Shown here one piece after another: positions 35,667-44,840 of a DNA stretch of 64,000 bases. The notes under the pieces are model-generated. The model saw only the letters and a program-made list of their open reading frames with translations, searched no databases and was not told the origin of the DNA. A program made the position numbers and the translations under genes. Source of the stretch: Lentinula raphanica (Eukaryota > Basidiomycota > Agaricomycetes > Agaricales > Omphalotaceae); NCBI GenBank assembly GCA_027919835.1, contig JANVFP010000008.1:434001-498000 (forward strand), read 5' to 3'. The first letter of the stretch is position 1; each line of letters begins with the position of its first letter.

Positions 35667-37661
35667 ATGAACTACAACTACTATCCATCGCCGCCACCAT
35701 ACCCTTATGCGCCACAATGGTATCAGCCAGGGAACCAAGCAGGTTCCGAAGCACCTTCGACTAACGTTCCAGTCGCTAACTCACAGGGTAAGGCGTTGGC
35801 GATTAGTCGCAGTTTCACTAACTCACTAGTAGAAATTTTGGTAGGGGGAGGGATGGTAGTACCATCGTACACCCCACAACAGAACGAAGAAATTGTCGCA
35901 CTCAGGGAGGAAACAGCAATGCTACGAGCCGAACTGGACGCACAGAGCCGTCGTCAGCACTCTCCTCCACCACGATATAGCTCTCATCGTGACCGCGACC
36001 GAGCACCCTACTCAGCGTATGGAAATAGGCCACCCAGACGGGACAACCGCGACAGAGAACGCGATCGGTATTACGATCGTGACAGGTACTACGAACGGGA
36101 CAATAGAGTCCCACCATACGAGAGAGAGTACAGAGATAGGGAGAGAGATCGAGGATACGAGAGAGCGTATCGATACAGGGGATACGATACTGAAACTCCC
36201 CGAGGAGCTCCTGCGCCGCCAAGGCCAGAGCCACATGAAGGGAGCCAAGGGAACCGCGCAGGGAACGATAGGTCCTTATTATCATCCAGCCATGCCCCAA
36301 CCCTGTCACCGTCTACCCCCACGCGTACCGAAAACCTACCTGTACTACGAATCAGTACCGCGGTTTCTCCTCATAACCCCAATACCAGCAACACATTCGA
36401 TGATGAAATGTACGTGACGATCGAGGAGAAGATTGCTGCCACATCCCTCTTGCTCTATGGGCCTACCGATAACTTACACGAAGACTGCATGTGGGACAGC
36501 AACACCGGTGCCTGTGTACTGGTTGGCGAAGCCATGCGTCAGATCATCCAACGCAATGGACCCGTGGTCCTCCCTCCCCCAGCAATAGATAGCAGCAATC
36601 CACTTTTGGACACCAACTCCGAATCGGCTGTAGATGCAGCTGAGAAGCTCATGGATAAGGCAAACGAGCCCGGGAACTTCAATGCGTTATGGGTTGCTAG
36701 GCAGCTATACTGGCAAGCCAAACGTACTATACACCTGGAGGAAGGACTGGGCTATACCATGGAACGATCCACTCTCCCTTCACATCTACGCGCCCACCTA
36801 CAACTTTATACGGAGCGAAGGGTTACTTGGGCAGACAAGCCGGATACCCAATCCTTCGTAGGAGAACCATGGGATACAGACCGAGACGCTAACAAGCCTA
36901 ACGTGCCATCGTTGGCGACCCCCGACCTTAACGACACTGCAAAGAATTGGGCATTATGGCTCATTGTGAACGCTACCACGAAGGAACATCCAGGGATTAT
37001 CTGGACACAATCCGGGCATGTGGACTTGGCTACCGTACAGACCCACTTGCTGCTTCATCGTCTCATCCGTGGCATCTTCGGGAACGTTGACGAGTATACC
37101 GAGCGGGTACGGACCACCAAGAAGAATTTCATATTGCACTTCATCGATATTGTGGCTATACCGGACCTCTATGGACAAAAGCTCAGCGAGTTGGCCATCA
37201 TGGTTAACGCGGGTGCAGGAGTTACCTTCAAGTCGAACACATCCACCTTCGAGGAGAGCAGCGACGTTGTGAAGCATTTGGCGGAATGCGGAGTATCGGT
37301 GGACGATATGGCCGAGGGGTTTGCTTTTGGACAACAATGGATATTTGACAAGACGCTGGAACTCGCTCCGGAGTCCATCGAGTTCCGCAGATATCAGAAC
37401 TTGCTCAAGCGCTCCCGAGCTCGCCTTCAATTCACGCATATTATTCCTGTGGACGATCGAGCGTGGACCCTACCGGAGGACTGGAGGATGGACGACATCA
37501 TCGAGCATCGACGTAGGAAGTACATTCAACAACTATACCGAGATCAGAGGGTATGGAAACGTGATGCATGGAGATTCACGAGAAGTATACCCCGGGTGGG
37601 TAGTGTTGGAACCAATACCCTGAACCAACTGGCTCGGGGAATCGACGGTATGCAAATCTAA
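35667..37661 (+). CDS. Retrotransposon ORF3, unknown function
   Basis: An additional 664-residue ORF between pol and the 3' LTR, in the same frame as ORF1 and ORF2. The frame is open from directly after the ORF2 TGA at 35460-35462, so it could extend to 733 residues by read-through. From ATG 35667 the N-terminus is Tyr/Pro-rich; a strongly charged Arg/Asp/Tyr/Glu repeat follows (RDRYYDRDRYYERD and similar, about 36040-36190). The C-terminal 430 residues look like a folded, mostly helical domain with many Trp (WVARQLYWQAKRT, NWALWLIVNATT, DDMAEGFAFGQQW, DDRAWTLPEDW). There is no signal peptide or membrane helix, so it is not an envelope-like protein. I recognise no family. It ends at TAA, 50 nt before the purine tract. 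Confidence 0.8.
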   Translation: MNYNYYPSPPPYPYAPQWYQPGNQAGSEAPSTNVPVANSQGKALAISRSFTNSLVEILVGGGMVVPSYTPQQNEEIVALREETAMLRAELDAQSRRQHSPPPRYSSHRDRDRAPYSAYGNRPPRRDNRDRERDRYYDRDRYYERDNRVPPYEREYRDRERDRGYERAYRYRGYDTETPRGAPAPPRPEPHEGSQGNRAGNDRSLLSSSHAPTLSPSTPTRTENLPVLRISTAVSPHNPNTSNTFDDEMYVTIEEKIAATSLLLYGPTDNLHEDCMWDSNTGACVLVGEAMRQIIQRNGPVVLPPPAIDSSNPLLDTNSESAVDAAEKLMDKANEPGNFNALWVARQLYWQAKRTIHLEEGLGYTMERSTLPSHLRAHLQLYTERRVTWADKPDTQSFVGEPWDTDRDANKPNVPSLATPDLNDTAKNWALWLIVNATTKEHPGIIWTQSGHVDLATVQTHLLLHRLIRGIFGNVDEYTERVRTTKKNFILHFIDIVAIPDLYGQKLSELAIMVNAGAGVTFKSNTSTFEESSDVVKHLAECGVSVDDMAEGFAFGQQWIFDKTLELAPESIEFRRYQNLLKRSRARLQFTHIIPVDDRAWTLPEDWRMDDIIEHRRRKYIQQLYRDQRVWKRDAWRFTRSIPRVGSVGTNTLNQLARGIDGMQI

Positions 37662-37696
37662 CTTCTCTCTTATCTAGATGAACCCGTAGGCTCAAT

Positions 37697-37710
37697 CTGA
37701 AGGGGGAGGG
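37697..37710 (+). other. Polypurine tract
   Basis: CTGAAGGGGGAGGG abuts the TG of the 3' LTR. This is the expected site for RNase H-primed plus-strand DNA synthesis. Confidence 0.85.
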
Positions 37711-37893
37711 TGTAACGGATATGATCAGATATGGTAGTCGAAGGAGGATTAGATAATCATCTATCTTTTACACCGCTACGACGACTACGCTCTACTACTT
37801 TTACCTACAAAAGGCCTGTACTTAACCAGTGTTCAATTATAAAACACTGTCTGGCTAACTCGTGGCTGAAAGCCGGTGAGCGTATCGTTTACA
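37711..37893 (+). repeat. 3' LTR (183 bp)
   Basis: Same sequence and length as the 5' LTR by eye comparison, TGTAAC to TTTACA. Followed by the target duplication CTTTG. Confidence 0.95.
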
Positions 37894-37898
37894 CTTTG
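37894..37898. repeat. Target-site duplication, right copy (CTTTG)
   Basis: Second copy of the CTTTG that precedes the 5' LTR. Removing the element and one copy restores the host reading frame without any change of phase. Confidence 0.93.
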
Positions 37899-38969
37899 TC
37901 TATCAATAATAATGTCAAAGCACGCAGTCTGCCTGCTGAAGGATACCTGACTGTGAAATTCAAGTTGAAGGAAGCCTTGTCTTGGGCCTCTGCAGGCCAC
38001 GAAGTCGCTACTGGGCAAATCCTTCTGAAATCTTATGTCCCTCCTCATCAATTTTCTGGATCGTACTTTTCGACGATGTATAAAACAATATCTTCATTCA
38101 ACTCTTCATTCCCCGTCACGTTGAAGGATGGATTGCTGATAGTGACGGGAAAGGATTCACAATGGACGTTTGAAATGACGTCTGGCCATCTGACCTCGTG
38201 GGTTAAAGGAGGAAAAAACATACTGTGCTCCCCACCTATCATGGACTTTCACAGGGCACTCACAGATAACGATCGGCCACAGGATGGTGTGCAATGGATA
38301 GAGAAACGTTTAGATCAGACGAAAGCACATTTCAAGACAATCTCCTGGAGAACTACACCTCAAGGCGACATGGAGGTGTCTGTGGTAACTCGAATAGCTC
38401 CTCCGGTTTTCGAATGGTCAGTGGACACTACGACAACCTACACATTCTCCTCTGCTGGAGTGCATATCAGGGTCCATGGAATACCACAAGGAATCAACCT
38501 CCCGAAGAACTTTGCTCGCATCGGTCTAACCTTTCGGATGCCCCCAGAATTTGACACAGTTCGGTGGTTCGGTCGAGGACCAGGTGAAAGCTACCGGGAC
38601 AAGAAACTTTCACAGATGTTCGGAACCTGGGAAGCCACAATCGACCAACTGTTCACCAATTATGAATTTCCGCAAGAGAACGGCAATCGCACAGATGTGA
38701 GATGGGTTAGTATCAGCTCGGACGAGAAGCAACTCAAGATTATCTTTCCGTTTGGAGAAGGCGGGAATTTTTGTGCTAGTCACTACACAACTGAAGCTTT
38801 GGAATCCTCGAGGCATCCTTTTGAATTGGAGGAGAAACGGCTGAAAAATGTTGTTTTCAGGATGGATTTCGCTCATCATGGTCTTGGTACGGGGAGCTGC
38901 GGCCCAAAAACGATGGAGAAGTATGCTCTGAAAATTGAGGAATTCAATTATGAGGTATGGCTCGAGTAG
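37899..38969 (+). pseudogene. LacZ-type GH2 beta-galactosidase, 3' part (after the insertion)
   Basis: This is the C-terminal third of the split GH2 gene: 356 codons plus TAG at 38967-38969, without introns. It carries the beta-galactosidase small-chain domain with MDFHRALTDND, FARIGLTFRMP, RWFGRGPGESYRDKK, YEFPQENGNRTDVRW, FCASHYTTEAL and HHGLGTGSCGP. The frame continues exactly from codon 28022-28024. The whole pre-insertion protein would have been about 1,039 residues, the usual LacZ length. This part has no start of its own; any expression would depend on read-out from the 3' LTR. Confidence 0.9.
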
Positions 38970-39065
38970 TCGAGGTGGTATCGGTATCAGCTTGTAACGA
39001 CAGATCTAAAAAAACCATTTGAGTGCTCGGCCTGGATCGAAGCTTAATATCTAACTTGAGCTTGA

Positions 39066-40141
39066 CTACCGAACCTCTATTTTTCTACCTTCCCAATCCT
39101 CTTGCAACCTAGCCTCCACGAAAGCATCCATATCCTTAGCCTTTTGTACCGCAACATTGACAATTTTGAGAATATCTGCAGGTTCCAACGGGACTCCACC
39201 GCTTTTTTGAACAACGCATAGCTCACGCTGTGCATTCAATGCGATTGATATCAGACCACCGTTTAGACGCTGCTCCAGAAGATTTGGGTCAAGAACAGGA
39301 TTGATGGAGGTATCGGAATAGAAAGCAAAGGTGAAGCAGTAAGGGTTGTGATGTAGTGAGAGGGGTATTGGTGCACGAGAGGTCGGTTCATGCTGCAAGA
39401 AGCTTTATGAACGAGACATCTAACAGATGACTTATCGAACATACCACAATCACTTCTTCCCCTATAACTTCGACGTCTGGTCTGCGAAAGTGCTTCAACG
39501 CGACAATACCTGCTAGACACGCGCAGTCCAAAAGATTTCCTGCATCAGATAGGCAGTGTACGTTCAGACGTAGATGCCATACCTGTCAGCTATGAGTTCT
39601 CCAAATAGGGAACCGTGATTTGACTGAACTCACTCGTTGGCCTGAAAGGATGCACAGAGATTCTTTGTCAACTACATCACTCCGACGTATGACCTTGTCG
39701 AGCATTCGAGTTATTGTCACTTCGTCTTCCGAAGGGCTTCGCAGTGAGACACAATGTTATTAGATCGCAATATTCTAGCACGATATACAAACCACATACC
39801 TACCGACCAAGCTCGTATTCACTAGAGGCCATTGGAGATATTTCAGAATGAATAGTGATGAAACCCTCAAACGGCCTGTCAGGCGGTGGTCTGACCATTT
39901 TCGCTTCGACTTGAGTGAGGACTCTGAAAAGGATGAATGAGGGACAAACGAATCCGAAGGCAGAGAAGACTTGGGCTTACCGTGTTTTACCAAGAGAACA
40001 TTCTACCCAGCCAAGTTCTGGTCCAAACGTGAGGGTAACTGGCCTAATGTCGAAGAATTCTCGACTGTCCAAGCGGAGGCCTTGTTTGAGAGCAGAGAGC
40101 AGAAACTCTTTTTCAGGTATTGATGGTGATGGTGGACGCAT
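39066..40141 (-). CDS. RRP45: Exosome core subunit RRP45 (EXOSC9)
   Basis: RNase PH-like subunit of the RNA exosome ring (nuclear and cytoplasmic 3'-5' RNA processing). ATG at 40139-40141. The first exon reads EKEFLLSALKQGLRLDSR, DIRPVTLTFG and CSLGKTR. Later exons give VRPPPDRPFEGFITIHSE, MLDKVIRRSDVVDKESLC, VWHLRLNVHCLSDAGNLLDC and ALKHFRRPDVEV. The last exon has PIPLSLHHNPYCFTFAFY and the Rrp45-typical VDP-like block DPNLLEQRLNGG, ending at TAG 39066-39068. The order fits the family from end to end. It converges on the GH2 3' end and is divergent from TRM112 with only 91 bp between the two start codons, so they probably share a promoter region. Confidence 0.88.
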
Positions 40142-40232
40142 GATAAGAACTCAAGAAATTTGAGCGCTTAAATTTCGTTCCAACTTTTTCCTCCTCGTAC
40201 TCGTGCTCGTCCTTGTCATTCATCTCAGCTAT
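40142..40232. promoter_or_regulatory. Shared RRP45/TRM112 divergent promoter region
   Basis: Only 91 bp separate the divergent start codons of RRP45 (minus) and TRM112 (plus). Both serve RNA metabolism, so joint regulation is plausible. I see no named motif. Confidence 0.45.
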
Positions 40233-40771
40233 ATGGTTCGCCTAATAACACACAACCTTCTCGCTTGCCATGTCAAAGGCTGCACATCCAACAACTTTCC
40301 GCTTCAACTCCAGAATGTTCAGATTGAACTTCGGGAAGCCGATTTCAATCCTGATTTTCTCAAAACTTTCCTACCCAAACTAGAGTGGAAGGCACTGGTT
40401 GATAGCGCGAAGGAGGCAAGAATAGCCCCGGAATTCCTCAGGAATAACTTCAACTCATTATTACTCCGATCCAGCTAGGAGACACTTCATTACCCTTAGA
40501 ACAGCCCGAGATGTTAGACGATGAATTTCTGAAGAATCTACATCATGTACTGCTCGAGGTAAACATATGTTTCAATTGACAATGGCGAATGACTATCGCT
40601 CAGATGAATATGTTGTAGATACATATCGAAGAAGGCAATATGATATGCCCAAATTGCAAACACAGTTACCCGATCTCCAATGGTATACCAAACATGGTGC
40701 GGACACCCTTGTATAATCCTTGAATGAGCTGATATAATACACAGCTGTTGGCTGAGCATGAGATTGGTTGA
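40233..40771 (+). CDS. TRM112: TRM112, methyltransferase activator
   Basis: Trm112 is a small zinc-binding partner that stabilises the tRNA, rRNA and eRF1 methyltransferases Trm9, Trm11, Bud23 and Mtq2. Exons 40233-40415, 40475-40558, 40619-40696 and 40745-40771 give 123 residues. Motifs: MVRLITHNLLACHVKGC, NFPLQL, FLPKLEWKALVDSAKE, then EEGNMICPNCKHSYPISNGIPNM and LLAEHEIG. The zinc ligands (C in HVKGC, and the CPNC pair) are present. The first intron starts with GC rather than GT (GAG/GCAAGA, 40416-40474) and ends CCAG; no GT donor would keep the frame there. Confidence 0.93.
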
Positions 40772-40924
40772 TAGGATATAATCCACTGGAAGAGTGTTTC
40801 GAGTATGCTGGTTGTGAAAATAAGATGTTATTGGACCTCCTCAAACCTTCTTGCTCCATAATTACTCCGCTCGATCTACGTACACATTTAACGTACAAAA
40901 TGAACAAAAGTCCGAGAGGCATCT

Positions 40925-42088
40925 TTAGTCTGCAGCAAGTTCGAGCTTGATCTTTGCAATAGCAGCGGCGGGGTTGAGTCCCTTCGGGCAAGTTCGGGCA
41001 CCTAAGCAATGTGTTAAATCAAATTGAACAGGCAATGTTGAGAACAAGGAACTGACAGTTGAAGATAGTGTGACAGCGATACATGCTCATTTCATTTTGC
41101 AGATACTCCTTACGCTTCGCGCCATTGCTGTCCTGCATGGGATGTTAGAAATTGAGCGAACGTTGGCAAGCTCAATATACATACTCTGGAATCAGCAATC
41201 CACCGGTACGCTTGCATCAGAGTAGCCGGCCCCAGGTATTCGTCTTGATTCCACCAGTACGAGGGGCATGACGTCGAGCAGCAAGCGCAGAGAATACATT
41301 CATACAACCCATCGAGTTTGCGACGGTCTTCCTGAGATTGTAGGAATTCTCCTGCGAACGAACATGAATTAATCAGCCTGGAGCTATACGAATAGAAGTT
41401 CGACATATTGATCACCTTTCTCAGGAGGATTATCGTTCTGAAGGTAGGGCTGGATGGATTTGTATTGCTTGTAGAATTGAGTAAGGTCTGGAACCAAGTC
41501 CTTCACGATGTACACTGCGCAACATTTGTTGGTCCAAAGGTAGCTCAATGGTAACGGAATACACGCACTATGAGGAAGAGGATAGATCTTCGAGTCTTTG
41601 GAAGTGTCTCTGTCTATACGGCAGAGACAGGCCAGGGTATTTTGGCCATTGATGTTCATGGCACAGGAGCCGCAAATTCCCTCTCTGCACGAGCGACGGA
41701 AGGTAAGAGTAGGGTCAATTTCATTCTTAATCTTGATGAGAGCGTCCAGAACCTATTGATGACAATATGCCTTTCAGCTGGACCAGACTGAGTGTTGGCA
41801 CACATCATACGCACCATAGGACCTGTCTGGTTGAGATCAATCGTGTACGACTGCAAGGTTGGCTTTTTAGCAGGTTCATCAGGATTCTACAACGCCGAAT
41901 TGTGAGCCCAATCTTCTGAGATATCATGATGAAGTAAAGCTTGCCCAGCGGTAAATCTTGAACTCCTTGTTCATAACTGGCTTCTGCAATGGCTCGGCCT
42001 GGAGCCTACTGGAGGAAGTGGTAAAGGCGCGGGCATCAGCGATGGATGCTCTTGCGAGTCGACGGATTGCTGGACTGAGAACAGACAT
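40925..42088 (-). CDS. SDH2: Succinate dehydrogenase iron-sulphur subunit
   Basis: Subunit B of mitochondrial complex II, passing electrons from succinate oxidation to ubiquinone. ATG at 42086-42088. A mitochondrial presequence ([20 protein letters not shown], Arg/Ala/Ser-rich) precedes [12 protein letters not shown]. The [2Fe-2S] cysteines lie in [20 protein letters not shown]. Then come [17 protein letters not shown] and the [4Fe-4S] and [3Fe-4S] ligands in [17 protein letters not shown] and [17 protein letters not shown]. It ends [10 protein letters not shown] and a TAA at 40925-40927. At least six introns, some very short exons. All catalytic cysteines are intact. Confidence 0.93.
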
Positions 42089-42540
42089 AGAAGGTGGAAG
42101 AGATAAAAGATGTAATGAGTGACACAAGCGCCTACTGCTGTTGCCTGTAGCGGACAGAAGAGGGCAATTCCGGAACATATAAGCTCTGTCCAATCAGATT
42201 GTTCCTATTGGCTGGACATACCAGTGCCGAGATCCGGCATGACTCCGGAGGGTCGAGACCTTGGTCCTTCGCCGACTTTCCTTTCGCGCTCATGTGCTTA
42301 ACTGCCAGCATTCGACAGGTACTCAATGGAAGTTTTCACGCAATGAACATCATAAGAAAGTGATCCATTATAACGGTTGGGATATACTAAGCTCAGGATG
42401 CAAATTATACTGCAAATAATACACGAACGCGTGCAGATATCCAAGAGTTGTCATTCCAGTCTGAAACCAAGATGCTTCGAACGCTCTCAGTATCTCTTTG
42501 GCGAAACTGCGACAACCAAATGACTTACTCTTAACAACAC
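42089..42540. other. Intergenic, no gene seen
   Basis: 5' region of SDH2 and 3' region of the small secreted protein A gene. Open frames on both strands are short and without motif. Confidence 0.5.
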
Positions 42541-42987
42541 TCAGCATTCAGGTCCGGGTCCAAAGCCAGCTGGCAGAGGGACTATGCATCTGCACAATAG
42601 TCAATGTGAGGTCAGTCAAAAGATTGCTACTATTCGCGCTGGATTCTCACCCGGAAGGACTAGAAGAGAGTCTTGGGCAGCAAATCTCACCGCTGGGACC
42701 TAAAGGGTTCAATTAGAACGCGAAAAAAACTCCAAGATTTCGAACAATTAGACATACACTTTGAAGCAGAAAATGACGATAATTAGCGTTTTTGGTCAGT
42801 TGGTGTATTCCGTTTTGTAAGTCACTTACGTCTGAATTGCTGGTGCCTGCGGATTGGGAAGAATATCAGTATATCCCAACAGATACTGCCAAGTTCCAAC
42901 GCATTACTTACAAGTCGCGGATGCACCCATAAGGAGTGCTTGAGCGGTAAGAAGAGCCAAGACAGCTTTGAGCGCAAATTTGAACAT
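42541..42987 (-). CDS. Small secreted six-cysteine protein A (with single-base exon)
   Basis: A 63-residue secreted protein. Exons: 42912-42987 (signal peptide KFALKAVLALLTAQALLMGA and cleavage region), 42830-42846 (17 nt, CTSNSD), 42758 (one nucleotide, T), 42651-42699 and 42541-42589, ending TGA. The mature chain has six cysteines arranged C-x5-C-x5-CC-x9-C-x13-C with C-terminal Cys. The second cysteine codon is created by the single-base exon plus the first two bases of the next. Comparison with copy B shows the frame is real: five of the six codons in the 17-nt exon differ or agree only at third positions. The C-C-CC-C-C order is that of a cystine knot, but fold and function are unknown; a secreted role in development or surface interaction is a guess. 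Confidence 0.72.
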
Positions 42988-43857
42988 ATTTCGAGTGAGA
43001 TCTATTGGATCAAGTCTTGTAGTAGTCTGAAGTACTGGGAGGTAGAAACTGGTCCTAGGCCATCTTAAATACTCATAAATTAGACTCAAACGCCGGGAGT
43101 CTGGACGGTACTTGGGTTCAGCTCGTGCTGTGGTATAGGCTATTCAAGGCCGTTATTAGTTTCAGCCACCTATAACAGCCTATAAGATGGATTGGTATGA
43201 CTCTGAAGCGCATATATCCTGTATAATCGACATCTAGATCCCGGTTTTGCTCGCGATGTGTGGCATTTGTACTATTCAGTATCGGTGTTCAATCTAATAG
43301 GTTAAAGAGCCCCCATTAAAACATTGACATACCCGTGAGGTGGGAGGAAAGAAAGCACACTGCATAGGGATTTGGGTCGGGCGGACCTCCAAGTTGAGGG
43401 ATGATTGAACCACGCAGAAACCGGGTAGTGGCGGCCATCATCGTGACAAGAAAAATAGTATCATTGAGCCAACATCATAAAGCAGACTCCATATAGATTT
43501 TGCAGTGAGTCAGTCGATTATACGTGTCTCCCCCCTTGTGTTCAATTATAGAGCATTAATTTTGTACTCAAACTTCAGTCTGAAATTTTGGAATTTGTGG
43601 TGGCACAGTCACTGCCATGTTTGTCGGCTTGTAACAATTGTCATAGAGCAAAACATTCATATAGAACTAAAAATGTAGTATGTACTGTCAATGTACAATG
43701 TGCATCCATATAACAACAACTAATACATATATCCAAATCCCAGGTTCCAGGTTCAAAGAGCTTCGTCGCGTTCTGAAAGCTTCAAACAGATTTAGTAATA
43801 GTATATTCAAATGGCAAGATAGCGGTGATTAGCCAACTTACTCTTGAAGCTCGAGAA
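42988..43857. promoter_or_regulatory. Spacer between tandem secreted protein genes, duplicated promoter
   Basis: No gene seen in about 0.87 kb. The 150 bases upstream of copy A share blocks with those upstream of copy B: CTACTGGGAGGTRGAA-like and CTTAAATACTC near the expected TATA position, and TAGTTTCAGCCACCTAT further up. The promoter was therefore duplicated together with the gene. Confidence 0.5.
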
Positions 43858-44284
43858 TTACTGTTCGCATAAAGGTCCACCAGGTGGACGAGCGAGAATG
43901 CATCTGAATGGTAGTCAATAAACGGTCAGATAATTTACCACAAATTGTATCAGACCCTTACCCGGAAGGATTAGAACTTGAAGCGGTGTTTGGGCAGCAA
44001 ATTTCACCGCTGGGACCTAGATCAATCAATTTACTTAGCATCTTCGAGATTTGAGACAGTCAGACGCACACTAGAGAATGTGGCAATAGTCAGCGTGGTT
44101 CAGACAGTGTGCATAGATGACTTACATCTGAGTTGCTAGTACCTGCGACGCAAAAATGAACAATCAACAACACATATTCTGAAGATGATCATGACAACGT
44201 TCACTTACAAGTCGCGGATGCACCCAGAAGGAGCGCTTGAGCGGCAAGAAGAGCCAAGATGGGCTTGAGTACAATTCCGAACAT
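43858..44284 (-). CDS. Small secreted six-cysteine protein B (with single-base exon)
   Basis: Tandem paralogue of the gene at 42541-42987, 64 residues. Exons: 44209-44284, 44126-44142 (17 nt), 44070 (one nucleotide, T), 43962-44016 and 43858-43903, ending TAA. The signal peptide has the core LALLAAQALLLGASA. Cysteine spacing is C-x5-C-x5-CC-x11-C-x10-C followed by EQ. The 17-nt exon encodes the same CTSNSD as copy A with four synonymous changes and none that alters a residue; exon 4 also starts PSGEICCP in both. The T exon is bounded by TCTAG and GTGCGT, and the introns around it are 55 and 53 nt. Confidence 0.72.
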
Positions 44285-44840
44285 ATTCGAGGTTCGGTGT
44301 AGGCTAAAGCTGAGTTTCGCAGTCTAAACTACTGGGAGGTGGAAGCTGCCACTCCTAACCTGTTGTCTTAAATACTCGTGAGTTGAATTAACCAAGCTAT
44401 TATTCACGGTGGTGTAGTAGTTTCAGCCACCTATCACATTTAGTGGCATGATTTAGGAGTGCATATATCCTGGACAATAAATATCTAGGAAGGCAATTCA
44501 GTATCAGTGTCCAATCTGGTAGGTTGAAACACCCACATCAAAAAAATAGCATGGGTCGGGTAGGAGAAAAGGGAGCACAAAGATTTTGACTCGTTCGGGT
44601 GGGCAAGCTTGTTCAAAGTCAATCCGTGGAGCAAGGGAGTAGGCACAAGCAGTTTAATATTGAGCAAAAACCAATACCACCAAATGGCCAGATTGGACTA
44701 GACTGGATGGATGGATGAACGCCATACCATATGGAACCAGCGAGCGAAGTCCACAAACGGCTACCGTCATAAGTCACTGCTTCGTTCAAAGGGAAGTAAC
44801 AATTCATGCAAGCAACGCAAAACCGGCCATGATGGACTTG
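44285..44840. other. Intergenic, no gene seen
   Basis: Promoter of copy B and 3' side of the alpha/beta-hydrolase gene. No coding signal on either strand. Confidence 0.5.

Noticed and set aside
35667..37661. ORF3 as an envelope protein
   Set aside because: The position fits, but there is no signal peptide, no transmembrane helix and no fusion-peptide-like segment.
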